From Hymenobacter jeollabukensis (GTDB lineage Bacteria > Bacteroidota > Bacteroidia > Cytophagales > Hymenobacteraceae): a DNA stretch of 64,000 nt. Position numbers and translations under genes: made by a program. Each line of letters starts with the position of its first letter. Positions within the stretch are counted from its first letter, which is position 1. The notes under the pieces were generated by a model. The model ran no database searches. It was not told the DNA's origin and was given only the letters and a program-made list of their open reading frames with translations. This document shows positions 42,184-52,244 of the stretch, one piece after another. Where the stretch lies: NCBI RefSeq assembly GCF_005771675.1, contig NZ_VAJM01000009.1:1-64000 (forward strand). The letters run 5' to 3'.

Positions 42184-42870
42184 ATGAGCGCCCTGGCCGC
42201 TGCCTTTGGCGGCAGCCTCGGCCGGCTCGTCGGCGGTATGTCGGCTGCCTCGGCCGAAGCCACGGAAGTGGCCCCGGCTCCGCCTGCCGCCACGCGGCCC
42301 CTCACGCCGGCCAGCCGCTGGAGCGAAGCCGAGCTGATCGACGCCTGCCTCGACGGCAGCCGCGTGGCCCAGAAGGAGCTGTACACGCGCTACGCCGGCC
42401 GCATGTTGGCCGTCTGCTCGCGCTACTCCCAAACGACTTTCGAGGCCGAGGACGTGCTGCAGGAAGGCTTCGTGACGGTGTTCAGCAACCTGCGCCTGTT
42501 CCGGCGCGAGTGTCCGCTGGAGTTCTGGATTCGGCGCATCATGATCAACGCCGCCCTGCGCCAGCACCGCCGCAACGCCCCCATGCTGGCCGTGACGGAA
42601 AACGAATACCCCGAAGCCGTGGCCGACGAGGAGCTGATCCTGTCGAACTACAACTTCACCGAATTACTCAAGATGGTTCAGGACCTGGCCCCGCGCTACC
42701 GCATGGTGTTCAACCTGTTTGCCATCGAAGGCTACGGCCACAAAGAAATTGGCGAGATGCTCGGCATTTCGGAGGGTACCAGCAAGTCGCAGTACTCCCG
42801 CGCCCGCGCTATTCTGAAAGCCAAGCTTGAAAGACTCGACCAGCATTACAATGACACCCGTTTCCAATAA
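42184..42870 (+). CDS. ECF-type RNA polymerase sigma-70 factor
   Basis: A 228-residue sigma factor from ATG 42184; ATG 42238 is an alternative, because the first 50 residues are Ala/Pro-rich and not part of the domains. Region 2 is at LIDACLDGSRVAQKELYTRYAGRM and AEDVLQEGFVTVFSNL, region 4 at LAPRYRMVFNLFAIEGYGHKEIGEMLGISEGTSKSQYSRAR. It directs transcription of an unknown stress or envelope regulon. The stop overlaps the next gene by 20 bases, so the two are translationally coupled. Confidence 0.93.
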   Translation: MSALAAAFGGSLGRLVGGMSAASAEATEVAPAPPAATRPLTPASRWSEAELIDACLDGSRVAQKELYTRYAGRMLAVCSRYSQTTFEAEDVLQEGFVTVFSNLRLFRRECPLEFWIRRIMINAALRQHRRNAPMLAVTENEYPEAVADEELILSNYNFTELLKMVQDLAPRYRMVFNLFAIEGYGHKEIGEMLGISEGTSKSQYSRARAILKAKLERLDQHYNDTRFQ

Positions 42871-44509
42871 TAATAACGACCACCGGCCACCCACCGGCAA
42901 TCTGGAGGAGCTATTCCGCCAGAAGATGGCCGAGGCTGAGCTGACGCCCCGCGCCGACGTGTGGGACCGGCTCGACCACGAGCTGCTGCTGCGCGAAAAC
43001 CAGGGCTACCGCCGCCGGCTGGTGGGCTACCGCCGCGCCGCCGCCGCGGCCGTGGCCGTGGCCACACTAGGCCTTGGAGGCTGGCTGACCCAGCGTACCC
43101 TGGCGCCCGCCCCCGGCACCGAAATAGCCGTGGTCGACAGCAATGCCGCCGCCCGCAGTGCCGCCGCTCGTCTGGGCCAGGCCGCGCAGCCTTCAGCTGA
43201 AGCTGCTGCCCGCGGTGCCGCAACTGCCAGCACTGCTGCCAGCTCTACTCGCTCGGGCTTCTCGGATGAGCAGGCCAGCGCGGCTGATGCCTCGGCTGCC
43301 AGCTCCGGCGCCGCCACGCAATCCGAGGCAGGACTGCTGGCCAGCACCGATGCTGCTACTACCGCCGCTTCTGCCACGACGTCGAACCCGGTAGAGAACC
43401 TGCGGGAGTCGTTTGGTGCCCGCCGCTCGGCTGCCAGCCGGGCCGACCAACCCAGCCTGCTGAACCGCGCCGTAGCGGCCATCCGCCAGACCTTCGGCGG
43501 TGCTGCCTCGCCCGCCGTGCGCGGTGGCTCGCTGATGCCGGCCAACCCGGTGCTGGCCCCGCGCGGCAATGCCAGTGCTACTCTGGTAGCCGGCGTCGCG
43601 CCCACGGGGGCTCGTAGCGCTGCCGTTGCGCCGTCGGCCACTGGTGGGACCGAATTAGAGTACATGTCGGCCATTGCCAGCCGGCTACGCCGCGCCAACC
43701 TGAGTGCCAATGTGCCCGACTCGCTGAAGCCCGCGTTGCTCAGCACGCCTGCGCTGCTGGCGGCTCAGGCTACCGCGGCTCAGGAGCAGGACGACAAAAA
43801 AGCATCGGCCAGCAGCCACTGGCGCTGGCGCGGCAGCTTCGGCGCCCAGCGCTTCGCCCCGAACGTGAGCAGCGTGGTGGGCAGCGGTATGGCCTTCAGC
43901 GCCATGCCCACGCCGACGACGGTGGCCCAGCGCGCCCCCGTGCCCGAAGAGCCTACCCGGTTGCAGCCCGGGCTGGCCCAGCGCGGCATGTTTGGGGTGG
44001 CCGTGCCGCTCAGCAAAAAGCACTGGACGCTGCTGACCGGCGCCGAAGTGGCCGTTATGTCGGGCCGTACGGGCCGCGAAGTGCCGCAGACCCTGCTGAA
44101 CAACAACGCCGCCGACGAGAAATTCCAGACTGGCCGCTACCAGCTCACCACCGTGGGCGTGCCCATGCAGGTGCGCTACGAAAGCCACAAGCAGGGCTGG
44201 GGCGTGTACGCCGCCGTAGGCGCTGCCGTCAACGTGCTGCTGCGCAACCGCACGGCCGTAGGCACCCAGGCCACCACCGACGACTCCTCGTACCGCCGCG
44301 TGCTGGCTACCACCCGCGGCAGCGCCGGGGTGCGCTTCTCGCCCGCCAGCGGCAACTGGCAGCTTAACCTGGGGCCCGAAGCCGAAGCCGGCCTGAATAC
44401 GCTCAATGCCAATCCCTCCGAAAAATGGAGCCAGCGCACCCGCCCCTACGCCCTGGGCTTGTCGGCCAGCATGGAGTTTGGCGGCGGCAAAGCCGAGCTG
44501 GCGCCCTGA
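42851..44509 (+). CDS. Inner-membrane/beta-barrel fusion partner of the sigma factor (anti-sigma-like N-terminus)
   Basis: A 552-residue protein from ATG 42851, inside the end of the sigma gene. Residues 1-65 are cytoplasmic and resemble anti-sigma ends (LEELFRQKMAEAELTPRADVWDRLDHEL). A membrane helix follows at about residues 60-80 (AAAAAVAVATLGLGGWL), then about 250 residues of Ala/Ser/Thr-rich low complexity. The last 200 residues have strand-like repeats of an outer-membrane barrel (WTLLTGAEVAVMSG, QLTTVGVPMQVRYES, WGVYAAVGAAVNVLL, TRGSAGVRFSP). Such two-membrane arrangements next to sigma genes occur in Bacteroidota, but the topology is puzzling. Likely regulates the sigma factor. Confidence 0.7.
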   Translation: MTPVSNNNNDHRPPTGNLEELFRQKMAEAELTPRADVWDRLDHELLLRENQGYRRRLVGYRRAAAAAVAVATLGLGGWLTQRTLAPAPGTEIAVVDSNAAARSAAARLGQAAQPSAEAAARGAATASTAASSTRSGFSDEQASAADASAASSGAATQSEAGLLASTDAATTAASATTSNPVENLRESFGARRSAASRADQPSLLNRAVAAIRQTFGGAASPAVRGGSLMPANPVLAPRGNASATLVAGVAPTGARSAAVAPSATGGTELEYMSAIASRLRRANLSANVPDSLKPALLSTPALLAAQATAAQEQDDKKASASSHWRWRGSFGAQRFAPNVSSVVGSGMAFSAMPTPTTVAQRAPVPEEPTRLQPGLAQRGMFGVAVPLSKKHWTLLTGAEVAVMSGRTGREVPQTLLNNNAADEKFQTGRYQLTTVGVPMQVRYESHKQGWGVYAAVGAAVNVLLRNRTAVGTQATTDDSSYRRVLATTRGSAGVRFSPASGNWQLNLGPEAEAGLNTLNANPSEKWSQRTRPYALGLSASMEFGGGKAELAP

Positions 44510-44548
44510 TTTCGATGACAGCTTAACCCATTCACTCACCTGGGTCCG

Positions 44549-44586
44549 AACCCCGCGGCTGGTTTCCGGTCGTGGGGTTTTTCTTT
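44549..44586 (+). terminator. Intrinsic terminator before uvrB
   Basis: AACCCCGC (44549-44556) pairs with GTGGGGTT (44572-44579) with one G-T, followed by TTTTTCTTT. Confidence 0.75.
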
Positions 44587-44707
44587 GGTGGGCGGGCCCG
44601 GTAGTTGCCTGGTGCGCGGCAGCAGGTTTCTTTGCGGCGGTGGAAACCCCGGCCGCCCGCCTGCGGTTAAGAAGGGTTATCTTTTCCGCTCTCCGACTTC
44701 TCCCTGC

Positions 44708-46743
<2,036 letters not shown>

Positions 46744-46747
<4 letters not shown>

Positions 46748-47196
46748 CGGGCCGGCGGTAGCGCGGCGTCGATGGCCTCGCGGATCAACCGTTCGGTGGG
46801 GAGCAGCACCGCGCAGCCCGGCAAACCGGGCTGCGGCGCGGTGCCCGTCACGCTGTGGCCGGCTACCAGCACCGTAGGCGAGCTGTAGCCGCTCAGCCGG
46901 ACCGGCAGGCTGCTATCGGCCGGGAACGGATAGCCGTTGAGCCGGACGGTAGCCGGCGTAGGCAGGGCGTTTTCGGGTACCCGCCATCGATTGACCCGGA
47001 GCTGGGCCCGCTTTGCCCCCGGCCGGGTGCCCCAATCAGCCTGTATTTTTTGCAGGGTGCGGTAGGCCGCGGCCGAATTGGGGCAGGTCGGCCCGTAGAT
47101 CAGGTCGACCGTAACCGTGGGGGGCGGCTGGCTGGGGCCCGACTGGCAGGCGGCGGTCAGCAGCAGGAGCAAGGCGGCGTGTTTGGGCAGAAACAT
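46744..47196 (-). CDS. Lipoprotein with thioredoxin-like features, unknown function
   Basis: A 150-residue lipoprotein (MFLPKHAALLLLLTAAC, lipobox TAAC) whose mature part contains VDLIYGPTCPNSAAAYRTL, a redox-like Cys in a thioredoxin position without the second Cys, and SSPTVLVAGHSVTG followed by CAVLLPTERLIREAI. A thioredoxin fold for small metal- or sulfur-binding proteins is possible. It converges on uvrB with a 4-base overlap of stop codons (CTAG), and starts 16 bases after the DUF421 gene, probably in one operon with it. Confidence 0.7.
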
Positions 47197-47211
47197 AGCG
47201 GTAAGATCTGG

Positions 47212-47736
47212 TTATTCGCGGTCGGGGATGGTGGTGCCCGGTTTCAGCACCACGCTGATGCGGCCGTCGCGCTCCAGGCGGGCCGTCTGAATGGCGTTGA
47301 GGTCGTCGGTCTGGCCGGCTTCGCGCAGGCCCTGCAGCAGGTCGCGGCGGCTGAGGTTGTTGCGGCGCAGGTTGCCGTGCATAATGCGGCCCTCCTGCAC
47401 CAGCACGTAGGAGCTGCCCTTGATGACGCGCCCCACGAAGTGGCTGCGGTGGGCGGCCCAGGCCAGCAGGCGGTGCAGGGCCGCCAGCACCGCGCAGGCC
47501 GCTAGGGTGCCGCCCAGCGGCGAGGCCGCCACCACCGCCCGGCTCAGCACCGCCCCGAAAATGACCTGGATAACCACGTCGAAGGGGCTGTTGCTGCCGA
47601 AAGTGCGCTTGCCCGACAGCCGCAGCAGCGCCAGCGCCACGAAAAACACCAGCACCGCCCGCGCCGCCATCTGGTAAGCTTCGATGGTGCGCGAATCGGC
47701 CCGCAGGCCCAGCAGCTGGTCGAGGAAGGAGAGCAT
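47212..47736 (-). CDS. DUF421 (YetF/YcaP family) membrane protein
   Basis: A 174-residue protein from ATG 47736 (MLSFLDQLLGLRADSRTIEA). Three membrane segments come first (ARAVLVFFVALALLRLSG, then VVIQVIFGAVLSRAVVAASP and GTLAACAVLAALHRLLAWA), followed by the cytoplasmic DUF421 domain with SSYVLVQEGRIMHGNLRRNNLSRRDLLQGLRE. The role of the family is not settled. It is followed by the lipoprotein gene at 46744-47196. Confidence 0.88.
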   Translation of the reverse strand: MLSFLDQLLGLRADSRTIEAYQMAARAVLVFFVALALLRLSGKRTFGSNSPFDVVIQVIFGAVLSRAVVAASPLGGTLAACAVLAALHRLLAWAAHRSHFVGRVIKGSSYVLVQEGRIMHGNLRRNNLSRRDLLQGLREAGQTDDLNAIQTARLERDGRISVVLKPGTTIPDRE

Positions 47737-47928
47737 GGAAGAGCTTACGGAAAGAGTACTGCCGGAATATACCCGTGCCACCGCCCCCGCGTTGCCGGGG
47801 CCTGCTCGGGGGCAAATCGGGGCGGGGCATACAACCATTCCGGGCCGGTTTGTCACATCATCATGCATTGCGGGGCCGCTAGGCCCCGGCTATTTTTGCC
47901 CGCCTCAAACCCCTTCATTCCAAGCTAC

Positions 47929-48339
47929 ATGCGTGCTCAGCTTTTCCTCCGCTTCTTTCCCGGCCTGTTGTTGTTGTTACTGCCGCTGCTGCCCCAGCGT
48001 GGTCTGGCGCAGGTGTCTAAAGCCGGCTCCTACCAGTTCATGCAGATGACCACCATTGAATCCGTCGTGGCCGGCGGGCTGGGCCGCTCGCGCATCACCT
48101 TCACGCCGGAATTCAAGGGCACCAAGGAGGCGCAGATGGAAAACCTCTTCAGCCTCACCGGTATCAACATGCAGAACGTGCGCGCCAACGAGGAAACCAT
48201 CATTCGCACCCTGCAGGACGTGCAGAATGAGGGCTGGGACCTGGTGCAGGTCACCCCGCTCACGCAGACCCTGCAGAGCGGCGGCTCCACCGGCCAGGGC
48301 ATTTTCATGACGCGCTACCTGTTTCGCAAAGCCAAATAA
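47929..48339 (+). CDS. Small secreted protein, DUF4177-like
   Basis: A 136-residue protein from ATG 47929 with a signal peptide (MRAQLFLRFFPGLLLLLLPLL...GLAQ). The mature part of about 110 residues has two strands (YQFMQMTTIESV and ITFTPEF) and ends with the phrase EGWDLVQVTP, found in the DUF4177 family. An intrinsic stem-loop follows. Confidence 0.7.
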   Translation: MRAQLFLRFFPGLLLLLLPLLPQRGLAQVSKAGSYQFMQMTTIESVVAGGLGRSRITFTPEFKGTKEAQMENLFSLTGINMQNVRANEETIIRTLQDVQNEGWDLVQVTPLTQTLQSGGSTGQGIFMTRYLFRKAK

Positions 48340-48365
48340 CCCCGGCACTCCGTAGCCCCGAAAGC

Positions 48366-48400
48366 AAAGCGCCCCGCAGACCATATCTGCGGGGCGCTTT
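48366..48400. terminator. Bidirectional terminator after the DUF4177-like gene
   Basis: A 15-bp perfect stem AAAGCGCCCCGCAGA / TCTGCGGGGCGCTTT with a 5-nt loop, facing the convergent tRNA-like gene. Confidence 0.8.
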
Positions 48401-48455
48401 GTCGTAAGCGGCGGTCATCAGGCCACCCCGACGGCGGGGCTGACGAGCCTGGGTG

Positions 48456-48569
48456 CTGTAGAAGAAGGATTCGAACCTCCACGGAGTAGTTAGCCAGAGT
48501 CCCCCCGGTTTTTCCCAAACCTCCACCCTCGAGACAGGAGGGCATGTCTGCCAGTTTCATCATTCTACA
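48456..48569 (-). tRNA. tRNA-like gene with very long variable arm, anticodon loop GTC (identity uncertain)
   Basis: Read on the minus strand: acceptor TGTAGAA/TTCTACA (7 bp; an eighth C-G pair is possible), D-arm ATG...CAT with AAACTGGCAGA loop like leucine tRNAs, anticodon stem CCCTC/GAGGG with the 7-nt loop CTGTCTC, then a variable region of about 45 nt, T-stem GGAGG with loop TTCGAAT and CCTTC, discriminator G. The variable region has its own GGTTT/AAACC hairpin and a GGAG/CTCC outer stem. Total 114 nt, against about 90 for ordinary type II tRNAs. The anticodon would be GTC (Asp codon), but the frame fits Leu/Ser-type structure and position 37 is T. CCA is not encoded. A pseudogene or a non-canonical tRNA are both possible. 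Confidence 0.6.
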
Positions 48570-48645
48570 GGATGAGCGGGTCGGCTACCCGTACGTGGCC
48601 GTAAGCATACGGACCACCTGCCGCAATACCAAATGTTTTTTTTGG

Positions 48646-48696
48646 CTAATGCACTGAACGAACGTGCGTTAGTCAAAGCGGTGTTTTGACTAACGC
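48646..48696. other. Three mutually complementary segments between the tRNA-like gene and the LacI gene
   Basis: CTAATGCAC (48646-48654) can pair with GTGCGTTAG (48664-48672), while GCGTTAGTCAAA (48666-48677) pairs perfectly with TTTGACTAACGC (48685-48696). The two hairpins exclude each other. It lies downstream of the LacI gene stop on the minus strand. No T run follows. Confidence 0.5.
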
Positions 48697-48743
48697 AGCC
48701 TATCTGCTCGGGGAATGGCTCGAAAAGGCTGGCCGCCGGACGC

Positions 48744-49775
48744 TCACTGGCGCTGCGAAGAAGCGCGCACCAGCAGCTCGGGCGTCAGCACTACGGGCGG
48801 CAGCGGCGCGCTGCCAGGGGCATCGAGCAGGCGCAGCAGCTGCTGCACGGCCGTGACGCCCATCAGGTGGCAGCGCTGATCCACCGAGCTGATGGTGGGC
48901 TCGGTGAGGGCGGTGAAGGCCTCGTTGCTGAAGCCCACCACGGCCACGTCGGCGGGAATGCGTAGGCCGTGGGCCTTGAGCACCTGCATGGCGCCCACGG
49001 CCGCCAGGTCGTTGGACGAAAACACCGCGTCGGGCGGCTCCGGCAGCTGCAGCAGCTGCCGCATGCCCTGGCTACCGGTTTCCTGGTTGAGGTCGGCCAC
49101 GAACACCAGCTCCTCGCGCACGGGCAGGCCGTGGTCCCGCAGCGCGTCGAGGTAGCCCTGGTGGCGGTTGCGGTGGATGTTCAGGTGCAGCGGGCCCGAG
49201 AAGTGCGCGATGCGGCGGTAGCCCTGCCCAGCCAGGTGGGCCACGGCCGCGTAGGCGCCAGCGTGGTCGTCGAGCACCACGGCGCTTGTGTAGGGGCCGG
49301 CCATGTCCTCCACGATGCGGTCGAAGAACACCAGCGGCACGCCGGCGCTGCGCACGGCGTCGAAGTGGCTGAAATCCTGGGTGGTGCTGGCCAGCGACAC
49401 CAGAATGCCTTCCACCTGCGCGTTCAGCAGCAGCTCGATGTTGCGCTGCTCCTGCCGCACGTCCTCGTTCGACTGGCAGATCATCACGTTGTGCCCCGTG
49501 CGGCTGGCTTCGAGGGCAATGCCGTTGACGACTTCGGGGAAGAAGTGCCCGGTGATGTAGGGCACCAGCACCCCGATGGTGTTGCTGCGCCCGCGGCGCA
49601 GGGCCGCCGCCAGCTGGTTGGGCTGAAAGTGCAGCTGATCGGCCAGCTCGCGCACCCGCTGCTTGGTGGCCTCGCTCACCTGCGGGTGCCCCGTCAGGGC
49701 CCTTGACACGGTGGAGGGCGAGAGGTTCAGGGCCCGGGCCAGGTCGGTGATGGAAGTCCGGTGAGGTGCCTTCAT
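48744..49775 (-). CDS. LacI family transcriptional regulator
   Basis: A 343-residue repressor starting MKAPHRTSITDLARALNLS at 49775. The N-terminal helix-turn-helix is SITDLARALNLSPSTVSRALTGHPQVSEATKQRV with hinge helix LHFQPNQLAAALRRG. The periplasmic-binding-protein-like domain then has NTIGVLVPYITGHFFPEVVNGI, VEGILVSLASTT, VFFDRIVEDM, AVFSSNDLAAVGAMQVL and VAVVGFSNEAFTALTEPTISSVDQ, typical of sugar-responsive members. No sugar gene lies nearby, so the ligand is unknown. A direct repeat of GCGAGTAATAAAC/GCGAGTAGTAAAC upstream might be an operator. Confidence 0.93.
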   Translation of the reverse strand: MKAPHRTSITDLARALNLSPSTVSRALTGHPQVSEATKQRVRELADQLHFQPNQLAAALRRGRSNTIGVLVPYITGHFFPEVVNGIALEASRTGHNVMICQSNEDVRQEQRNIELLLNAQVEGILVSLASTTQDFSHFDAVRSAGVPLVFFDRIVEDMAGPYTSAVVLDDHAGAYAAVAHLAGQGYRRIAHFSGPLHLNIHRNRHQGYLDALRDHGLPVREELVFVADLNQETGSQGMRQLLQLPEPPDAVFSSNDLAAVGAMQVLKAHGLRIPADVAVVGFSNEAFTALTEPTISSVDQRCHLMGVTAVQQLLRLLDAPGSAPLPPVVLTPELLVRASSQRQ

Positions 49776-50152
49776 GCGAGTAATAAACCCCGTTGGTGCG
49801 GCGGAAGCACGAATGGAGCGGGCGGGAAAAGGTGGGGCAGTAAGCGGGCGCGCAGGTCATACGCGAGTAGTAAACATAAGCACGAACCGCCATTCCCGCC
49901 ACGACTGACCGGGTCGCTGCCGGGTCAGTACCTTGCCGAGGGCAGCGAGGAACCCGCGTGTATTCCGGTGATTGGCGGAGCGGGTGGCTTGTCGAGGCCA
50001 GGCGGGCCGCTCATCTTTCCGGGTTCGGCCGCTGCGTGCCCACCATCAGCAAGGCCCTCGGCTTGTTGCTGCATCACCCGCCCCTTGAGGCGCTACCCTA
50101 GGCCCAACGGCGCCTTGCTGGCCGCCAAAATGCGGCACGACTAGCTCGGGGG
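49776..50152. other. Long intergenic region with a 13-bp direct repeat
   Basis: No gene is seen in these 377 bases. Direct repeats GCGAGTAATAAAC (49776-49788) and GCGAGTAGTAAAC (49863-49875), spaced 87 bases, match in 12 of 13 positions next to the LacI gene start. The rest is GC-rich without a recognisable motif. Confidence 0.5.
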
Positions 50153-50213
50153 CGTGCCTTGAACAGAAAAAGCCCATCTGGAAGTCAGATGGGCTTTTTC
50201 TGTTCGAGGCACG
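50153..50213. terminator. Very long hairpin terminator after icd
   Basis: Perfect 20-bp stem GAACAGAAAAAGCCCATCTG / CAGATGGGCTTTTTCTGTTC (50161-50180, 50186-50205) extended by an outer 8-bp stem CGTGCCTT / GAGGCACG with one mismatch. The T run lies inside the stem. Confidence 0.8.
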
Positions 50214-50219
50214 CCGGGC

Positions 50220-51452
50220 TTACTTGCCGAGCTTCGCTTTCAGGTTGGTGTCCAGGGCTTCCAGGAATTCCTCGGTGTAGAGGTAGTCGCGGCCGTGCTC
50301 CACTTTGTTGCCGTGGATGCAGACGGCCAGGTCCTTGGTCATCTTGCCGCTTTCCACGGTTTCGATGCACACGGCTTCGAGGGCTTTGCAGAAGTCGATG
50401 AGCTCCTGGTTGCCGTCGAGGATGCCGCGGAACTCCAGGCCGCGCGTCCAGGCGAAGATGCTGGCAATCGGGTTGGTGGAGGTGGGCTTGCCCTTCTGAT
50501 GGTCGCGGTAGTGGCGCGTCACGGTGCCGTGGGCCGCTTCGGCTTCCATCGTTTTGCCGTCGGGCGTCACCAGCGTCGAGGTCATCAGGCCCAGGGAGCC
50601 AAAGCCCTGCGCCACGGTGTCGCTCTGCACGTCGCCGTCGTAGTTTTTGCAGGCCCACACGAAGTTGCCGTTCCACTTCAGCGCCGAGGCCACCATGTCG
50701 TCGATCAGGCGATGCTCGTAGGTGATGCCGGCAGCTTTGAATTTCTCCAGGTAGTCCTGCTCGTAGATTTCCTGGAAGATGTCCTTGAAGCGGCCGTCGT
50801 ACTTCTTCAGGATGGTGTTTTTCGTCGAGAGGTACAGCGGCCAGCCCTTCATCAGGGCCTGGTTGAAGCAGGCGTGCGCGAAGCCGCGGATGGACTCGTC
50901 GGTGTTGTACATGGCCAGGGCCACGCCGTCGCTCTTGAAGTTGAACACCTCGAACGACTGCGCCTCGCCGCCGTCCTCGGGCTGGAAGGTGATGGTGAGC
51001 TTGCCCTTGCCCTTGGTCACGAAGTCGGTGGCGCGGTACTGGTCGCCGAAGGCGTGGCGGCCGATGCAGATGGGCGCGGTCCAGTTCGGCACCAGGCGCG
51101 GCACGTTCTGCATCACGATAGGTTCGCGGAACACGGTGCCATCGAGGATGTTGCGGATGGTGCCGTTCGGCGACTTCCACATCTGCTTCAGGCCAAACTC
51201 CTTCACCCGCTCTTCGTCGGGGGTGATGGTGGCGCACTTGATGCCCACGCCGTACTGCTTGATGGCGTTGGCCGCATCGATGGTCACCTGGTCGTTGGTT
51301 TCATCGCGGTACTCAATTCCGAGGTCGTAGTACTTGATGTCCAGCTCCAGGTACGGGGTGATGAGCTTGTCTTTGATGAACTTCCAGATGATGCGCGTCA
51401 TTTCGTCGCCATCCAGCTCCACTACGGGATTTGCTACCTTGATTTTGGTCAT
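50220..51452 (-). CDS. icd: NADP-dependent isocitrate dehydrogenase (dimeric, eukaryote-like type)
   Basis: A 410-residue TCA-cycle enzyme converting isocitrate to 2-oxoglutarate and CO2. It starts [21 protein letters not shown] at 51452, the usual N-terminus of the IDH type II group. Substrate-binding phrases are [20 protein letters not shown] and [13 protein letters not shown]; the metal site is in [14 protein letters not shown] and [23 protein letters not shown] contacts include [24 protein letters not shown]. Length and motifs are complete. A 28-bp hairpin follows the stop. Confidence 0.96.
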   Translation of the reverse strand: MTKIKVANPVVELDGDEMTRIIWKFIKDKLITPYLELDIKYYDLGIEYRDETNDQVTIDAANAIKQYGVGIKCATITPDEERVKEFGLKQMWKSPNGTIRNILDGTVFREPIVMQNVPRLVPNWTAPICIGRHAFGDQYRATDFVTKGKGKLTITFQPEDGGEAQSFEVFNFKSDGVALAMYNTDESIRGFAHACFNQALMKGWPLYLSTKNTILKKYDGRFKDIFQEIYEQDYLEKFKAAGITYEHRLIDDMVASALKWNGNFVWACKNYDGDVQSDTVAQGFGSLGLMTSTLVTPDGKTMEAEAAHGTVTRHYRDHQKGKPTSTNPIASIFAWTRGLEFRGILDGNQELIDFCKALEAVCIETVESGKMTKDLAVCIHGNKVEHGRDYLYTEEFLEALDTNLKAKLGK

Positions 51453-51671
51453 TTCTGAGAGTGTAGGTTTGTTTTTTCTTGTTTGCGTCAACGAAATCGG
51501 CCACCGTTTCGACTCCGGCGCGCGGAGCATTCGGGACCGTTTCCGAAGTTAAACTTAAAGCAGATTTGCCAGCCAGCCGCGGCTTGGCCAGCCGGCAGTC
51601 CTGAGTGGCTGTGAATAAGAAGCTTAGAGATAATGTAGCTTAAGTGACAACCGCTATGTAAACCCAAAGCA

Positions 51672-51707
51672 AATCAGCCACCCAGACTATCGTCTAAGTG
51701 GCTGATT
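51672..51707 (-). terminator. Stem-loop after tRNA-Gly
   Basis: Stem AATCAGCCAC/GTGGCTGATT (10 bp) with a 16-nt loop, just downstream of tRNA-Gly on the minus strand. T run is TTTGCTTT. Confidence 0.6.
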
Positions 51708-51714
51708 CTGAATG

Positions 51715-51787
51715 AGCGGGAAACGAGGCTCGAACTCGCGACCCTCAGCTTGGGAAGCTGATGCTCTACCAACTGAGCTACTCCCGC
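51715..51787 (-). tRNA. tRNA-Gly (anticodon CCC)
   Basis: Minus strand: acceptor GCGGGAG/TTCCCGC, D-arm GCTC AGTTGGTA GAGC, anticodon stem TCAGC/GCTGA with loop TTCCCAA, so anticodon CCC reading GGG codons, T-arm GCGAG TTCGAGC CTCGT, discriminator T as in bacterial glycine tRNAs. Length 73 without CCA, which is not encoded. Confidence 0.95.
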
Positions 51788-51803
51788 TGATGATTTGGTA
51801 GGG

Positions 51804-51811
51804 CAAAAATA
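51804..51811 (-). promoter_or_regulatory. -7 promoter box TATTTTTG of tRNA-Gly
   Basis: Exact TAnnTTTG on the minus strand, about 17 bases before the mature tRNA 5' end. Confidence 0.6.
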
Positions 51812-51943
51812 CACAGCGGCAGCGAATATCCAACACCAAGGAGCCGCCGCCGGGCACCTGTTGCGGCAATGAGGACGCGGTTTAGTAAGCCGCTATTGCG
51901 GCGGTGCTGGCAACGCCTCACGGAATATTGCGTTGATTTACTA

Positions 51944-52210
51944 ATGGCTACTTCTCTTTCTCCGGCAACCCGCCGCATAGTCGGGCTGATGCTGATTGTG
52001 GCGGGCGGGCTGTTGGTCGCGGCGCAGATATTGCGGTTTGGCGTATCGGCGGCCGAATGGCAGCAGGGCGGCTGGGACGCCGTGCAAACGACTTATCTGG
52101 TACTGTCGGTGCTGATGCTGAGCATCGGCGTGCTTATTATTCGCTATGGCTGGCGGATGCGACAGGACGGGCGCATCTCCGACGAGCCCGGCGGCGGCCG
52201 CGTGTCGTGA
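51944..52210 (+). CDS. Small membrane protein, unknown function
   Basis: An 88-residue protein from ATG 51944 (MATSLSPATRRIVGLMLIVA); an in-frame ATG at 51869 would add 25 residues of less membrane-like sequence. Two hydrophobic helices (residues about 12-30 and 50-68) and a polar C-terminal tail (QDGRISDEPGGGRVS) are seen. No motif was recognised. Confidence 0.6.
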   Translation: MATSLSPATRRIVGLMLIVAGGLLVAAQILRFGVSAAEWQQGGWDAVQTTYLVLSVLMLSIGVLIIRYGWRMRQDGRISDEPGGGRVS

Positions 52211-52244
52211 CGAACGGCTGCGCGTTTCGTTTCTTTGCCGGGCT

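Noticed and set aside
44585-44707. Extended uvrB start
   Set aside because: The extra 41 residues run through a terminator and do not resemble UvrB; the family starts at MEYQLTSEF.
48456-48569. Selenocysteine tRNA (8+5 bp acceptor/T stem, long arm)
   Set aside because: An eighth acceptor pair is possible, but the anticodon loop has no TCA and the D-arm is not of the selC type; no sel genes are nearby.
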